From assembly GCA_002358875.1 (NCBI GenBank), contig DEPS01000171.1:1-11001 (forward strand): a stretch of DNA of 11,001 nucleotides, in the 5' to 3' direction. The DNA is from Lachnospiraceae bacterium UBA3386. GTDB taxonomy: Bacteria; Bacillota; Clostridia; Lachnospirales; Lachnospiraceae. Numbering within the stretch: position 1 is the first letter of the stretch; every line of letters begins with the position of its first letter. The position numbers and the translations under genes were made by a program. Positions 1-7,094 of this stretch are shown here, in pieces. The notes below the pieces were generated by a model. It was given only the letters and a program-made list of their open reading frames with translations, searched no databases and was not told where the DNA came from.

Positions 1-1013
1 CCACCGGCGCATCCAATGACATTCAGCGTGCCACCGGCCTTGCCCGGAATATGGTCACCCAGTACGGCATGAGCGAGCGCTTCGGTCTGATGGGACTTGC
101 TACTGTCGAGAGCCAGTACCTGGAGGGGCGCCCTGTCCTCAACTGCAGCGATGTCACTGCCGCGGCGGTGGATGAGGAGGTTCGCCGGATCCTGGAGGAA
201 AGCTATAAAGAGGCCAAGCGGATCCTTTCGGAAAATATGGATGCCCTGGATGTGATCGCGGATTTCCTGATCCGTCAGGAGACCATCACCGGCAAGGAAT
301 TCATGAAGATGTTCGACACTGTGCGGGCGGCCAGAAAGATCACGGCGGACAGCGCGCAGCAGGCGGGTGAAACCGAACAGACGGCTGCCGGAACCGCGCA
401 GATGACAAAGCAGACAGCGCCTGAAACAGAACAGACAGCTGCCGGAACCGCAAAGATTACTGCCGGGGAAACGAAGCAGACAGCGCCTGAAATCGCGAAG
501 GCAGCTGCTGGGACAGCTCAGGCGCCTGCTGCCGGAACCGCGCAGGCAGCAGTTTCCACACAGGCAGCAGCTTCCGCAAATACAGAAGTGGTTGAAAAGA
601 AGCAGACAGTGCAGGAAACAGCTCAGACAGCTGAAGAAACGGTATGGACGGCTCCTGCAGAGAAAAGGCAGGCTGCTCCCGAAATGACTCAGGCCGCTCC
701 TGCAGAAACAAAACAGATTGTTTCCGGGACCGCAAAGGAGACCTCCGCAACAGTAAAAGCGGCTCCCGAACTGTTTCCTTTCACACAGAATGGGTCCGTC
801 AAAAAACAGGAGACTCCTGATAAGGCGGGGGGCGCACGGAATTCAATGGCTCAGGTTTCTGAAGCTGAAGTTTCAGGAACAAGGAAAGAGGCTCAGGCGG
901 CTCAGGAAAGTCAGGACACAAAGGAAGCCTGGAGACAGCCCGGGAAGTCAGACGCTCCGCGGGGCAGGTTTTCCGGCGCGTCTCTGGACGACCTCAATCT
1001 TTTGGATGAATGA
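1..1013 (+). CDS. ftsH: ATP-dependent zinc metalloprotease FtsH, C-terminal part (5' end outside window)
   Basis: FtsH is a membrane-anchored AAA+ protease that degrades unfolded membrane proteins and short-lived regulators. Only the end of its M41 peptidase domain is present; codons are in frame from base 3. The first residues read TGASNDIQRATGLARNMV, the conserved FtsH segment whose Asp (bases 18-20) is the third zinc ligand. They are followed by the usual helical region ending near KEFMKMF (about base 315). A tail of about 225 residues follows, dominated by Ala, Thr, Gln, Glu and Lys, with imperfect repeats and no hydrophobic segment. It ends in an acidic-hydrophobic patch, SLDDLNLLDE. Typical FtsH proteins end soon after the peptidase domain or carry a short tail, so this one is unusually long and probably disordered. 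Identity of the core is secure; the role of the tail is unknown. Confidence 0.95.
   Translation, partial: TGASNDIQRATGLARNMVTQYGMSERFGLMGLATVESQYLEGRPVLNCSDVTAAAVDEEVRRILEESYKEAKRILSENMDALDVIADFLIRQETITGKEFMKMFDTVRAARKITADSAQQAGETEQTAAGTAQMTKQTAPETEQTAAGTAKITAGETKQTAPEIAKAAAGTAQAPAAGTAQAAVSTQAAASANTEVVEKKQTVQETAQTAEETVWTAPAEKRQAAPEMTQAAPAETKQIVSGTAKETSATVKAAPELFPFTQNGSVKKQETPDKAGGARNSMAQVSEAEVSGTRKEAQAAQESQDTKEAWRQPGKSDAPRGRFSGASLDDLNLLDE
369..488 (+). repeat. In-frame tandem repeat in the FtsH tail
   Basis: Two adjacent related units are visible: 369-422 (54 bp, 18 codons) and 423-488 (66 bp, 22 codons). Both open with codons for ET-EQTAAGTA and close with codons for KQTAP. The second has a 12-bp in-frame insertion before the shared end. 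A third, decayed copy starts at 489 (EIAKAAAGTAQ). All size differences are multiples of three, so the reading frame is kept. The peptide is probably disordered. Confidence 0.8.
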
Positions 1014-1056
1014 ATTTGGTTCACGTGCATCGAATTTGAGGTGTTTTCACATATGC

Positions 1057-1070
1057 GCAGCATATGCTGC
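1057..1070. other. Perfect 14-bp palindrome in the ftsH-uvrC spacer
   Basis: GCAGCATATGCTGC is its own reverse complement and is followed by TTTT at 1071-1074. It lies inside a wider inverted repeat, TGAGG (1037-1041) with CCTCA (1075-1079). A short hairpin followed by a few T residues after the ftsH stop could be a weak terminator. A protein-binding dyad is equally possible. The stem is short and the T run poor, so function is uncertain. Confidence 0.35.
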
Positions 1071-1160
1071 TTTTCCTCAGCGCAAAACCAGAGTCGAACT
1101 GAATTCGTGCCAGGACCCGAAATGCTCCGGATTTACAGGCAGATTCAAATAAACCGTAAT

Positions 1161-1192
1161 GTGCCGGGCCGCAGAGCGCGGGTCCCGGGCAC
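1161..1192 (+). promoter_or_regulatory. GC-rich hairpin in the uvrC leader
   Basis: Arm 1161-1168 (GTGCCGGG) pairs with 1184-1192 (CCCGGGCAC) with one bulged G. The loop can close further through CCGC (1169-1172) with GCGG (1178-1181). The structure ends 11 bases before the uvrC ATG and abuts the weak ribosome binding site GGAAG at 1193-1197. It could therefore influence initiation. It has no T run, so it is not a standard terminator. Function is inferred from position only. Confidence 0.4.
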
Positions 1193-1203
1193 GGAAGACA
1201 GGC

Positions 1204-3273
1204 ATGGCTGATTTTTCAGAAGAATTAAAAAAACTGCCGGCTCAGCCCGGCGTCTATATTATGCATGACGGGCAGGACGCGATCATTTACGTGGGGAAGG
1301 CGGTCAACCTCCACAACCGCGTCCGCTCTTATTTTCGAAAGATCGTGGGCAGAGGGCCGCAGATCGACCGGATGGTCAAGCAGATCTCGCGGTTTGAATA
1401 TATCGTGACGGATTCGGAGCTGGAGGCTCTGATCCTGGAGAACAATCTGATCAAGGAGCACCGGCCCAAGTACAACACGATGCTCAAGGATGACAAGACC
1501 TATCCCTATATCAAGGTGACGGTAGGGGAGGATTATCCCCGCATCCTGTTTTCCAGGCAGATGAAAAAGGACAAGGCCCGTTATTTCGGCCCCTTTTCCG
1601 GTTCCCAGGCTGTACGCCAGACGATAGAGCTTATCAACCGGATGTACGGGCTGCGGGACTGCAGCAGGGTCCTGCCCAGGGACATAGGGAAGGACCGGCC
1701 CTGTCTGAATTACCACATGGACCGCTGCTGCGGGCCGTGTACGGGAAATATCCCCAGGGAGGAATACGGAGAGAAGATCAGTATGGCGCTGGAGTTCCTC
1801 TCCGGAAATTATAAGCCCGTCATCAGGGACCTGACGGAAAAAATGGAGAAGGCCTCGGAGGATCTGCGCTTTGAGGAGGCGGCCCGCTGGCGGGACCTTG
1901 TGCAGAGTGTTCAACAGGTCGCCCAGAAGCAGAAAATGTCCGAAGGGGTCGGGGAGAACCGCGACATCCTCGGCATTGCCATTGAGAAGGAGAACGCGGA
2001 TGCCGACGGCGTTGTGCAGGTCTTTTTTGTCAGGGACGGAAAGCTCATCGGCCGGGAGCACCACTATATGACCCACGTAGGGGGACAGTCGGAAAACGCG
2101 GTTCTGTCTGATTTCATCAAGCAGTTTTACGCCGCGGTTCCTTTCGTGCCCCGGGAGATCTTTCTGCCGGCGGAACCGGAGGACCATAAGCTTCTGGAGG
2201 AGTGGCTAAGTGCCCGGCGGGGGAGCAGGGTCTCGCTCATCGTCCCGAAAAAAGGGAGCAAAGAGAAGCTGGTCGGGCTGGCAGGCGAAAACGCCGCCCT
2301 GATCCTGCAGAAGGACCGGGAGCGTCTGCGCCGCGAGGAAGGGCGCACTATAGGGGCGGTAAAGGAAATTGCCGGGCTTCTGGGTCTGCCTTCCCTCCAC
2401 CGTATGGAAGCTTTTGATATTTCGGACATCAGCGGCTTCGCCAATGTCGGGTCTATGGTCGTTTACGAAAACGGCAAACCCAAGCGCAGTGATTACCGGA
2501 AATTCCGTATCAAATCCGTGGCAGGACCAAACGACTACGCCTGTATGAGAGAGGTGCTGGCCCGGCGCTTTACGCGAGGGCTGGAAGAGCGCCGGGAGAT
2601 GGAAATTCAGTTCAGCGCACGGAAAAGCATGGAGAAGGAAGAGCCCGTCAGCGGGCAGGCGGAGCTTTCAGAGACGGAAAGAGCCGGGGCAGCTGAGCCT
2701 CAGCGCACGGAAATGGAGGAGCCCGTCAGCGGGCAGGCGAAACTTTCAGGGGCGGAAAGTGTTCAGCAGTCTGAGCCGCAGGACAGACCGGAAGGAGAGG
2801 CTGCCGCAGACATTTTGGGGAGCTTTACGCGATTTCCCGACCTCATCATGATGGACGGAGGAAGGGGACAGGTCAACATAGCCGTATCGGTTCTGCAGGA
2901 ACTCGGGCTGGACATCCCCGTCTGCGGGATGGTCAAGGACGATAATCACCGCACCCGAGGGCTTTTTTATAATAATATTGAGCTTCCGATCGATACGGAC
3001 AGCGAGGGCTTTAAGCTGATCACCCGCATTCAGGATGAAGCGCACCGCTTTGCCATCGAGTACCACAGATCCCTGCGGAGCAAGGCCCAGGTCACGTCCC
3101 GTCTTGATGCCATTCCGGGCATCGGGCCTGCCCGCAAGAAGGCCCTGATGCGCCACTTCCGCTCCATTGATGATATCATGGCAGCTACAAAAGAGGAGCT
3201 GGCCTCTGTAGAGGGACTGCCTCCCGCGCAGGCGGAAGCAGTCTGGGTGTATTTTCACGGCAGCGGGGAGTAA
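1204..3273 (+). CDS. uvrC: UvrABC excinuclease subunit C
   Basis: UvrC makes both incisions flanking a DNA lesion during nucleotide excision repair, acting in the cytoplasm on the UvrB-DNA complex. The N-terminal GIY-YIG nuclease is visible (G16-V17-Y18, Y29-V30-G31, K32, R39, and Glu79 in LEALILENNLIK). It is followed by a Cys-rich stretch (CLNYHMDRCCGPC), a UVR domain near 210-243 that contacts UvrB, and the RNase H-like endonuclease. The expected catalytic residues of that endonuclease are D405 (FDIS), D551 (MMDGG) and H614 (DEAHRF). A helix-hairpin-helix region (about 634-687) ends the protein. The length of 689 residues exceeds the usual 600-620 because of a repeat-bearing insert at about 475-537. 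ATG 1204 is chosen because it opens the family-typical N terminus and has GGAAG upstream; an in-frame ATG at 1159 lacks a binding site and adds unconserved residues. Confidence 0.96.
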   Translation: MADFSEELKKLPAQPGVYIMHDGQDAIIYVGKAVNLHNRVRSYFRKIVGRGPQIDRMVKQISRFEYIVTDSELEALILENNLIKEHRPKYNTMLKDDKTYPYIKVTVGEDYPRILFSRQMKKDKARYFGPFSGSQAVRQTIELINRMYGLRDCSRVLPRDIGKDRPCLNYHMDRCCGPCTGNIPREEYGEKISMALEFLSGNYKPVIRDLTEKMEKASEDLRFEEAARWRDLVQSVQQVAQKQKMSEGVGENRDILGIAIEKENADADGVVQVFFVRDGKLIGREHHYMTHVGGQSENAVLSDFIKQFYAAVPFVPREIFLPAEPEDHKLLEEWLSARRGSRVSLIVPKKGSKEKLVGLAGENAALILQKDRERLRREEGRTIGAVKEIAGLLGLPSLHRMEAFDISDISGFANVGSMVVYENGKPKRSDYRKFRIKSVAGPNDYACMREVLARRFTRGLEERREMEIQFSARKSMEKEEPVSGQAELSETERAGAAEPQRTEMEEPVSGQAKLSGAESVQQSEPQDRPEGEAAADILGSFTRFPDLIMMDGGRGQVNIAVSVLQELGLDIPVCGMVKDDNHRTRGLFYNNIELPIDTDSEGFKLITRIQDEAHRFAIEYHRSLRSKAQVTSRLDAIPGIGPARKKALMRHFRSIDDIMAATKEELASVEGLPPAQAEAVWVYFHGSGE
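2638..2793 (+). repeat. uvrC: Two-copy 78-bp in-frame repeat inside uvrC
   Basis: Units 2638-2715 and 2716-2793 are 26 codons each. They share a nearly identical first half encoding EEPVSGQA(E/K)LS, then diverge and share EPQ near the end. They form most of an acidic, polar insert between the two halves of the RNase H-like nuclease domain (after the RREVL/RRFTRGLEE helix and before FPDLIMMDGG). Sequences of this family normally have a short linker here. The insert is probably a surface loop, since the flanking motifs and catalytic residues are intact. Confidence 0.85.
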
Positions 3274-3387
3274 GACGGAAGGTAACTGTCAGAAAGCCTT
3301 TATATCCTGAGTGAGGTCATAGCAGCACGACAGACCGGGGGATTACGACGGAATTCGAAGAAAAGGCGGGTTTTCAGGAGTAAAACT

Positions 3388-4767
3388 ATGGAAATGACGA
3401 TGCGCGATGAGCCGCAGCGGATCGTGAGAAAGGATTTTGAAGCACACGCTGCGTCCGGGCGGGAGCAGGTCCTGGCAATGCGCAGGGGCACTGCGACCTA
3501 TAAGGGCGTGCCGATCAAATTCGGCTATCTGCCCAAATATTTTACTGAGGAGGGTTTTGGAAAGTTGAAAGAGGACCTCGAGCACGCCTGGCGGATCCTT
3601 GTGCGCGTGATCGAAGAGTATCTGGATGACCCCTCCTACAGGAAGCTGTTTTGTTTTTCTCAGGAACTGGAGGAAATGATCCTGAGGCGGCCGGCCTACA
3701 GTACGCTGCTTCCTGTCTGCAGGCTGGATATTTTTTTGAATGAAGAGACCGGTGAGTTCAAGTTCTGCGAGTTCAATGCTGACGGGAGCAGCGCGATGAA
3801 CGAGAACAGGGAGCTGAACAGGACTTATCAGGACACCCTGCTCTACCGCAGGATGGATGAAAAATATGAGCAGCATATGTTTGAGCTGTTTGATTCCTGG
3901 GTGGAGACTTTTCTTGAAATTTACGCGGATCACTGTGCGCGGTCACAGGAGAAAAGCGAAGCTCTTCCCGTAGTGGCCATCGTTGATTTTCTGGAAAAAG
4001 GCTCTTCTCAGGCGGAGTTTGAGGAATTCAGGGCCGCTTTCGAGAGGGCGGGCTGCGAGGCATATGTGGCCGAGATCCGCCGGATGCGGTATGAAGGCGG
4101 CAGGCTCCTGACCGGGGACGGGCACGCGGTCGACGCGGTCTACCGGCGGGCGGTGACGGGGGATATCCTGGCCAACCGGGATGCCGTGCAGCCCTTTCTG
4201 CAGGCGGTACGGGACCGGAGCGTCTGCCTGATCGGTGATTTTTGTACCCAGGTGGTACATGACAAGGTTCTTTTCCGGGTCCTGCATGATCCCCGGACGG
4301 GAGCTTTTCTGACAGAGGAGGACAGGGCCTTCATCGCAGCCCATGTGCCCTATACGGCGATCCTGACGCGGGAGGAGGCCGGGCGTGCGGACGTCCGCAG
4401 AAACAGGGAAAAATGGATCATCAAACCCAGGGATTCCTACGGGGCGCACGGGATCTATCCGGGGCGCCTTTGTACGGAAGAGGAATGGGAGAAGCAGCTG
4501 GAAAAACGGGCGGATACGGACTATATACTGCAGGAATTCGTTGATCCGTACCGGACAGAGAATATCAGCTTCGGGGGAAGCGGGAAGTGGGAGTCATTCC
4601 GGAATATGACGGGCGTCTACCTCTACGGGGGGCGTGTGGCGGGCCTTTATTCCCGCTCGTCTGTTACCCCGATCATTTCCGTGGAGGGCGATGAGCACGA
4701 AATGACATCGATTGTCCTGGTGCCCCGCACAGATCATAATAGAAGATCGGACAGCAGCTGCGGCTGA
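3388..4767 (+). CDS. Glutathionylspermidine synthase-like / ATP-grasp-type ligase, substrate unknown
   Basis: The protein of 459 residues resembles the glutathionylspermidine-synthase-type ATP-grasp proteins, which form amide bonds using ATP. Visible family signatures are CEFNADGSSAMNEN (from residue 127), a pre-ATP-grasp region with VVAIVDFLEKGSSQAEFEEF, an acidic-hydrophobic segment LIGDFCTQVVHDKVLF, and the nucleotide-binding stretch WIIKPRDSYGAHG (343-355, K346 the likely ATP-binding lysine). YILQEFVDPY near 379-388 follows, and a C-terminal strand region ends near SVTPIIS. There is no signal peptide or membrane segment. ATG 3388 has CAGGAG at 3375-3380, a good spacing. It lies 114 bp after uvrC and 42 bp before hprK, so it may be co-transcribed with either. 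Bacteria with such stand-alone ligases mostly lack trypanothione chemistry, so the annotated name should not be read as the reaction. The true substrate is unknown. Confidence 0.75.
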   Translation: MEMTMRDEPQRIVRKDFEAHAASGREQVLAMRRGTATYKGVPIKFGYLPKYFTEEGFGKLKEDLEHAWRILVRVIEEYLDDPSYRKLFCFSQELEEMILRRPAYSTLLPVCRLDIFLNEETGEFKFCEFNADGSSAMNENRELNRTYQDTLLYRRMDEKYEQHMFELFDSWVETFLEIYADHCARSQEKSEALPVVAIVDFLEKGSSQAEFEEFRAAFERAGCEAYVAEIRRMRYEGGRLLTGDGHAVDAVYRRAVTGDILANRDAVQPFLQAVRDRSVCLIGDFCTQVVHDKVLFRVLHDPRTGAFLTEEDRAFIAAHVPYTAILTREEAGRADVRRNREKWIIKPRDSYGAHGIYPGRLCTEEEWEKQLEKRADTDYILQEFVDPYRTENISFGGSGKWESFRNMTGVYLYGGRVAGLYSRSSVTPIISVEGDEHEMTSIVLVPRTDHNRRSDSSCG

Positions 4768-4809
4768 TTTGATGTAGAGAGGATTATTACAGGGAAAAGG
4801 AGGGACGGG

Positions 4810-5745
4810 ATGGCACGGGCAAAGCTGCAGGAAATCGTGGAAAAGATGAATCTCCGGAGCCTGACGCCGGAGATAGATATTTCGGACAGGTACGTGTACC
4901 AGACGGAGGTCAACCGCCCGGCTCTGGAGCTGACGGGTTATTTTGATCATTTCGCGGCAGGCCGGATCCAGATCATCGGCCTGGTGGAGCACTCCTATAT
5001 CGACCAGATGGATAAGGAGGACAAGAGGCGGGTCTTTGAGAAGCTGTTTACCCTGGATGTGCCTGTCGTGATTTTTACCAGGGATATGCTTCCGGATGAG
5101 CTGATCCTGGAGGTCGCGAGGGAGAAGGGTATGCCCATGTATCTGACCTCCCGGCCGACCAGTCCCTTCATGGCGGAGATGATCCGCTGGCTGAATGTGC
5201 GTCTTGCGCCCTGTATCTCCATTCACGGCGTGCTGGTGGACGTCTATGGCGTCGGGCTTCTTCTGACTGGCGACAGCGGGGTCGGAAAGTCGGAGGCCGC
5301 GCTGGAGCTGATCAAGAGGGGGCACCGCCTGGTCTCGGACGATGTCGTGGAGATCCGCCGGGTCAGCGAGGAGACGCTCATAGGAACGGCGCCGGAGATC
5401 ACCAAGCACTTTATCGAGCTTCGCGGTATTGGGATCATCGATGTCAAGACACTGTTCGGAGTCTCCAGTGTAAAAGAGACCCAGAGCATAGATCTGGAGA
5501 TCCATCTTGAGGAATGGGACAGGAACAGGGAGTATGACCGCCTGGGGCTGGAGGATTCCTACAGCGAGTATCTTGGCAACAAGGTGGTCTGTCACCGTGT
5601 CCCGGTCCGTCCAGGGAGAAATGTGGCTATCATCTGTGAGTCCGCAGCGGCGAACCACAGGCAGAAGCTGATGGGCTATAATGCAGCCCAGGAGATCTAC
5701 GACCGCGTACAAAGAAGCTTTAACCGCGACAGGGAGGAAACGTGA
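4810..5745 (+). CDS. hprK: HPr(Ser/Thr) kinase/phosphorylase
   Basis: HprK phosphorylates Ser46 of HPr and Crh when glycolytic intermediates are high, and removes the phosphate when inorganic phosphate rises. This controls catabolite repression through CcpA in Bacillota. The 311-residue length is typical. Visible are an N-terminal regulatory domain, the catalytic-region His139 (SIHG), the P-loop GDSGVGKS (154-161), LVSDD, the family signature ELRGIGIIDV (203-212) and the C-terminal PVRPGRNVA. All key residues are present, so the enzyme looks active. AAGGAGG at 4797-4803 sits six bases before ATG 4810. Its stop overlaps the murB start, indicating translational coupling. Its likely substrate, an HPr-like protein with Ser46, is encoded at the end of the same cluster. 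Confidence 0.97.
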   Translation: MARAKLQEIVEKMNLRSLTPEIDISDRYVYQTEVNRPALELTGYFDHFAAGRIQIIGLVEHSYIDQMDKEDKRRVFEKLFTLDVPVVIFTRDMLPDELILEVAREKGMPMYLTSRPTSPFMAEMIRWLNVRLAPCISIHGVLVDVYGVGLLLTGDSGVGKSEAALELIKRGHRLVSDDVVEIRRVSEETLIGTAPEITKHFIELRGIGIIDVKTLFGVSSVKETQSIDLEIHLEEWDRNREYDRLGLEDSYSEYLGNKVVCHRVPVRPGRNVAIICESAAANHRQKLMGYNAAQEIYDRVQRSFNRDREET

Positions 5746-6863
5746 TCCGGAAATCATTACAGGAAGAGATAGGGAAGATCCTGCTTCCCGGACAGGTCAG
5801 ATATAATGAACGGCTGGACCGCCACTGCTCCTTCCGCACGGGAGGGCCTGCGGACGCCCTGGTTTTTGTGAGGACTGCAGGCGAGCTGGCGGCTCTCCTT
5901 GCGCTGCTTGGCACTGAGGGTACAGAATACTTTATTCTTGGAAGAGGAACAAATCTTCTTATCGGAGACGGCGGATACCGGGGAGTGATCATCACACCGT
6001 ATTTTCCCTCAGGAGAGGGAGGAAGCGGAACGGAGGCTTTGAGGACAGGGAACTCCGGTGCGAAAACAACCGGGGCAGAGGCTTCAGGGACAGGGAGCTC
6101 CGGCGCGAAAATAAGCGGAAGGGAGACTTCTGGAAATAGCACGGAAACAGGTGCGGCCGGCAGACCGGAAGACTGGTATGAGGAACTGCTGGCGGAGGAT
6201 ATGCCCTTTCCTTTAAACGGGATCCGCATACTGGAGGGGGGACGCATTTTTGCAGGTGCGGGAGCTGCCCTTCAGGCGGTCTCGGCAGCGGCTGTGGAAC
6301 AGGGTCTTTCCGGTCTGGAATTTGCTTCGGGGATCCCCGGGACTGTGGGCGGCGCCCTGGTCATGAATGCGGGTGCCTATGACGGGGAGATAAAGCAGAC
6401 CGTCACCGCCGTTGCAGGCATGATGCCGGACGGGACGGCAAAGCTGCTTTCCGGTGAAAAAATGGAGTTCGGCTACAGGACCAGCATTCTGAAGCGTGTG
6501 CCCATGATCGCTCTGGGCGCCGAGTTTGTCCTGCGTCCGGATGATCCCGCCAGGATCAGGGAACGGATCCGCGATTTTGCCGCGCGCCGCCGTGAAAAAC
6601 AGCCCCTGGAATATCCGAGCGCCGGAAGCACCTTCAAGCGTCCGGAGGGTTATTTTGCGGGCAAGCTGATCATGGACGCAGGCCTTCGGGGATACCGCGT
6701 CGGGGACGCGCAGGTTTCCGAAAAACATTGCGGCTTCGTCATAAACCGCGGAGCTGCGACTTCCATGCAGATCAGGAAACTGATCGAGGATGTTCAGAAA
6801 AGAGTGCTTGAGGATTCCGGCGTGGCACTGGAGCGGGAAGTGATCTTCCTGGGCGAGTTTTAA
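5742..6863 (+). CDS. murB: UDP-N-acetylenolpyruvoylglucosamine reductase MurB, with a loop insert
   Basis: MurB is an FAD enzyme that reduces enolpyruvyl-UDP-GlcNAc with NADPH to UDP-MurNAc, an early committed step of peptidoglycan synthesis in the cytoplasm. The FAD-binding half shows FRTGGPADAL, ILGRGTNLLIGDGG and SGIPGTVGGALVMNAGAYDGE (from 196). The substrate half shows GYRTSIL (R246), SAGSTFKRP (likely catalytic Ser296) and LEREV (likely Glu366). These fit the compact MurB type common in Bacillota. The protein has 373 residues against roughly 300 expected. The excess is a Gly/Ser/Thr-rich insert and linker at about 89-152 between FAD-domain strands, carrying a 15-residue repeat. The start is GTG 5742, overlapping the hprK stop in GTGA with AGGGAGGA at 5731-5738. 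Confidence 0.95.
   Translation: MIRKSLQEEIGKILLPGQVRYNERLDRHCSFRTGGPADALVFVRTAGELAALLALLGTEGTEYFILGRGTNLLIGDGGYRGVIITPYFPSGEGGSGTEALRTGNSGAKTTGAEASGTGSSGAKISGRETSGNSTETGAAGRPEDWYEELLAEDMPFPLNGIRILEGGRIFAGAGAALQAVSAAAVEQGLSGLEFASGIPGTVGGALVMNAGAYDGEIKQTVTAVAGMMPDGTAKLLSGEKMEFGYRTSILKRVPMIALGAEFVLRPDDPARIRERIRDFAARRREKQPLEYPSAGSTFKRPEGYFAGKLIMDAGLRGYRVGDAQVSEKHCGFVINRGAATSMQIRKLIEDVQKRVLEDSGVALEREVIFLGEF
6033..6140 (+). repeat. murB: 45-bp in-frame repeat in murB, about 2.4 copies
   Basis: Units begin at 6033, 6078 and 6123, exactly 45 bp (15 codons) apart. The first encodes EALRTGNSGAKTTGA and the second EASGTGSSGAKISGR. The third starts ETSGNS and then decays. The peptide is flexible and low in hydrophobic residues, and sits between conserved FAD-domain segments, so it is probably a surface loop. 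Confidence 0.85.
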
Positions 6864-7070
6864 AGAATCTTCGCAAAAGATTGTCCGTCATGCAGTCTGC
6901 TTCGGGGGAAGGGGCTGCAGCGGGCGGTTTTAGAAAACTTCGTAAAAGATTGTCTGTCGTGCAGTCTGCTTCGGGGGAAGAGGCTGCAGTGGGCGGTTTT
7001 AGAAAACTTCGTAAAAGACCGTCCGGCATACAGTCCGCTTCGGGGGAAAAGGCTGCAGCGGCCGGATTTT
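6863..7070 (+). repeat. Three tandem 69-70 bp repeats in the murB-rapZ spacer, hairpin-forming
   Basis: Units are 6863-6931, 6932-7000 and 7001-7070 (69, 69 and 70 bp). The array begins at the last base of the murB stop codon and fills almost the whole spacer before rapZ. In units 1 and 2 the core folds into a stem of 11 pairs with one bulged G, two of them G-T wobbles in unit 1 and one in unit 2. The tetraloop is GGGG. In unit 2 GCAGTCT (6961-6967) pairs with AGGCTGC (6981-6987) and CTTC (6969-6972) with GAAG (6977-6980). Unit 3 has lost several of these pairs. One frame is open through all units (6860-7072), encoding a basic then polar peptide with FRKLRKR and QSASGE per unit. It has no good ribosome binding site and is out of frame with both murB and rapZ. 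It is likely transcribed as part of the cluster. Confidence 0.85.
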
Positions 7071-7094
7071 GAAAAGAAGGGGGGAACTAGAGAC

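Noticed and set aside
1225..2187. Long open frame of 320 codons on the minus strand opposite uvrC
   Set aside because: It lies fully opposite well-conserved uvrC codons, has no recognisable family and no binding site, and is explained by GC-rich codon bias.
6855..6870. Programmed frameshift at the murB stop into the spacer repeat frame
   Set aside because: The sequence GTTTTAA around the stop is not a standard X-XXY-YYZ slippery site, since the first base is G, and the MurB C terminus (LEREVIFLGEF) is complete.
6863..7070. CRISPR array
   Set aside because: Units are directly adjacent with no unique spacers, and there are no cas genes; this is a plain tandem repeat.
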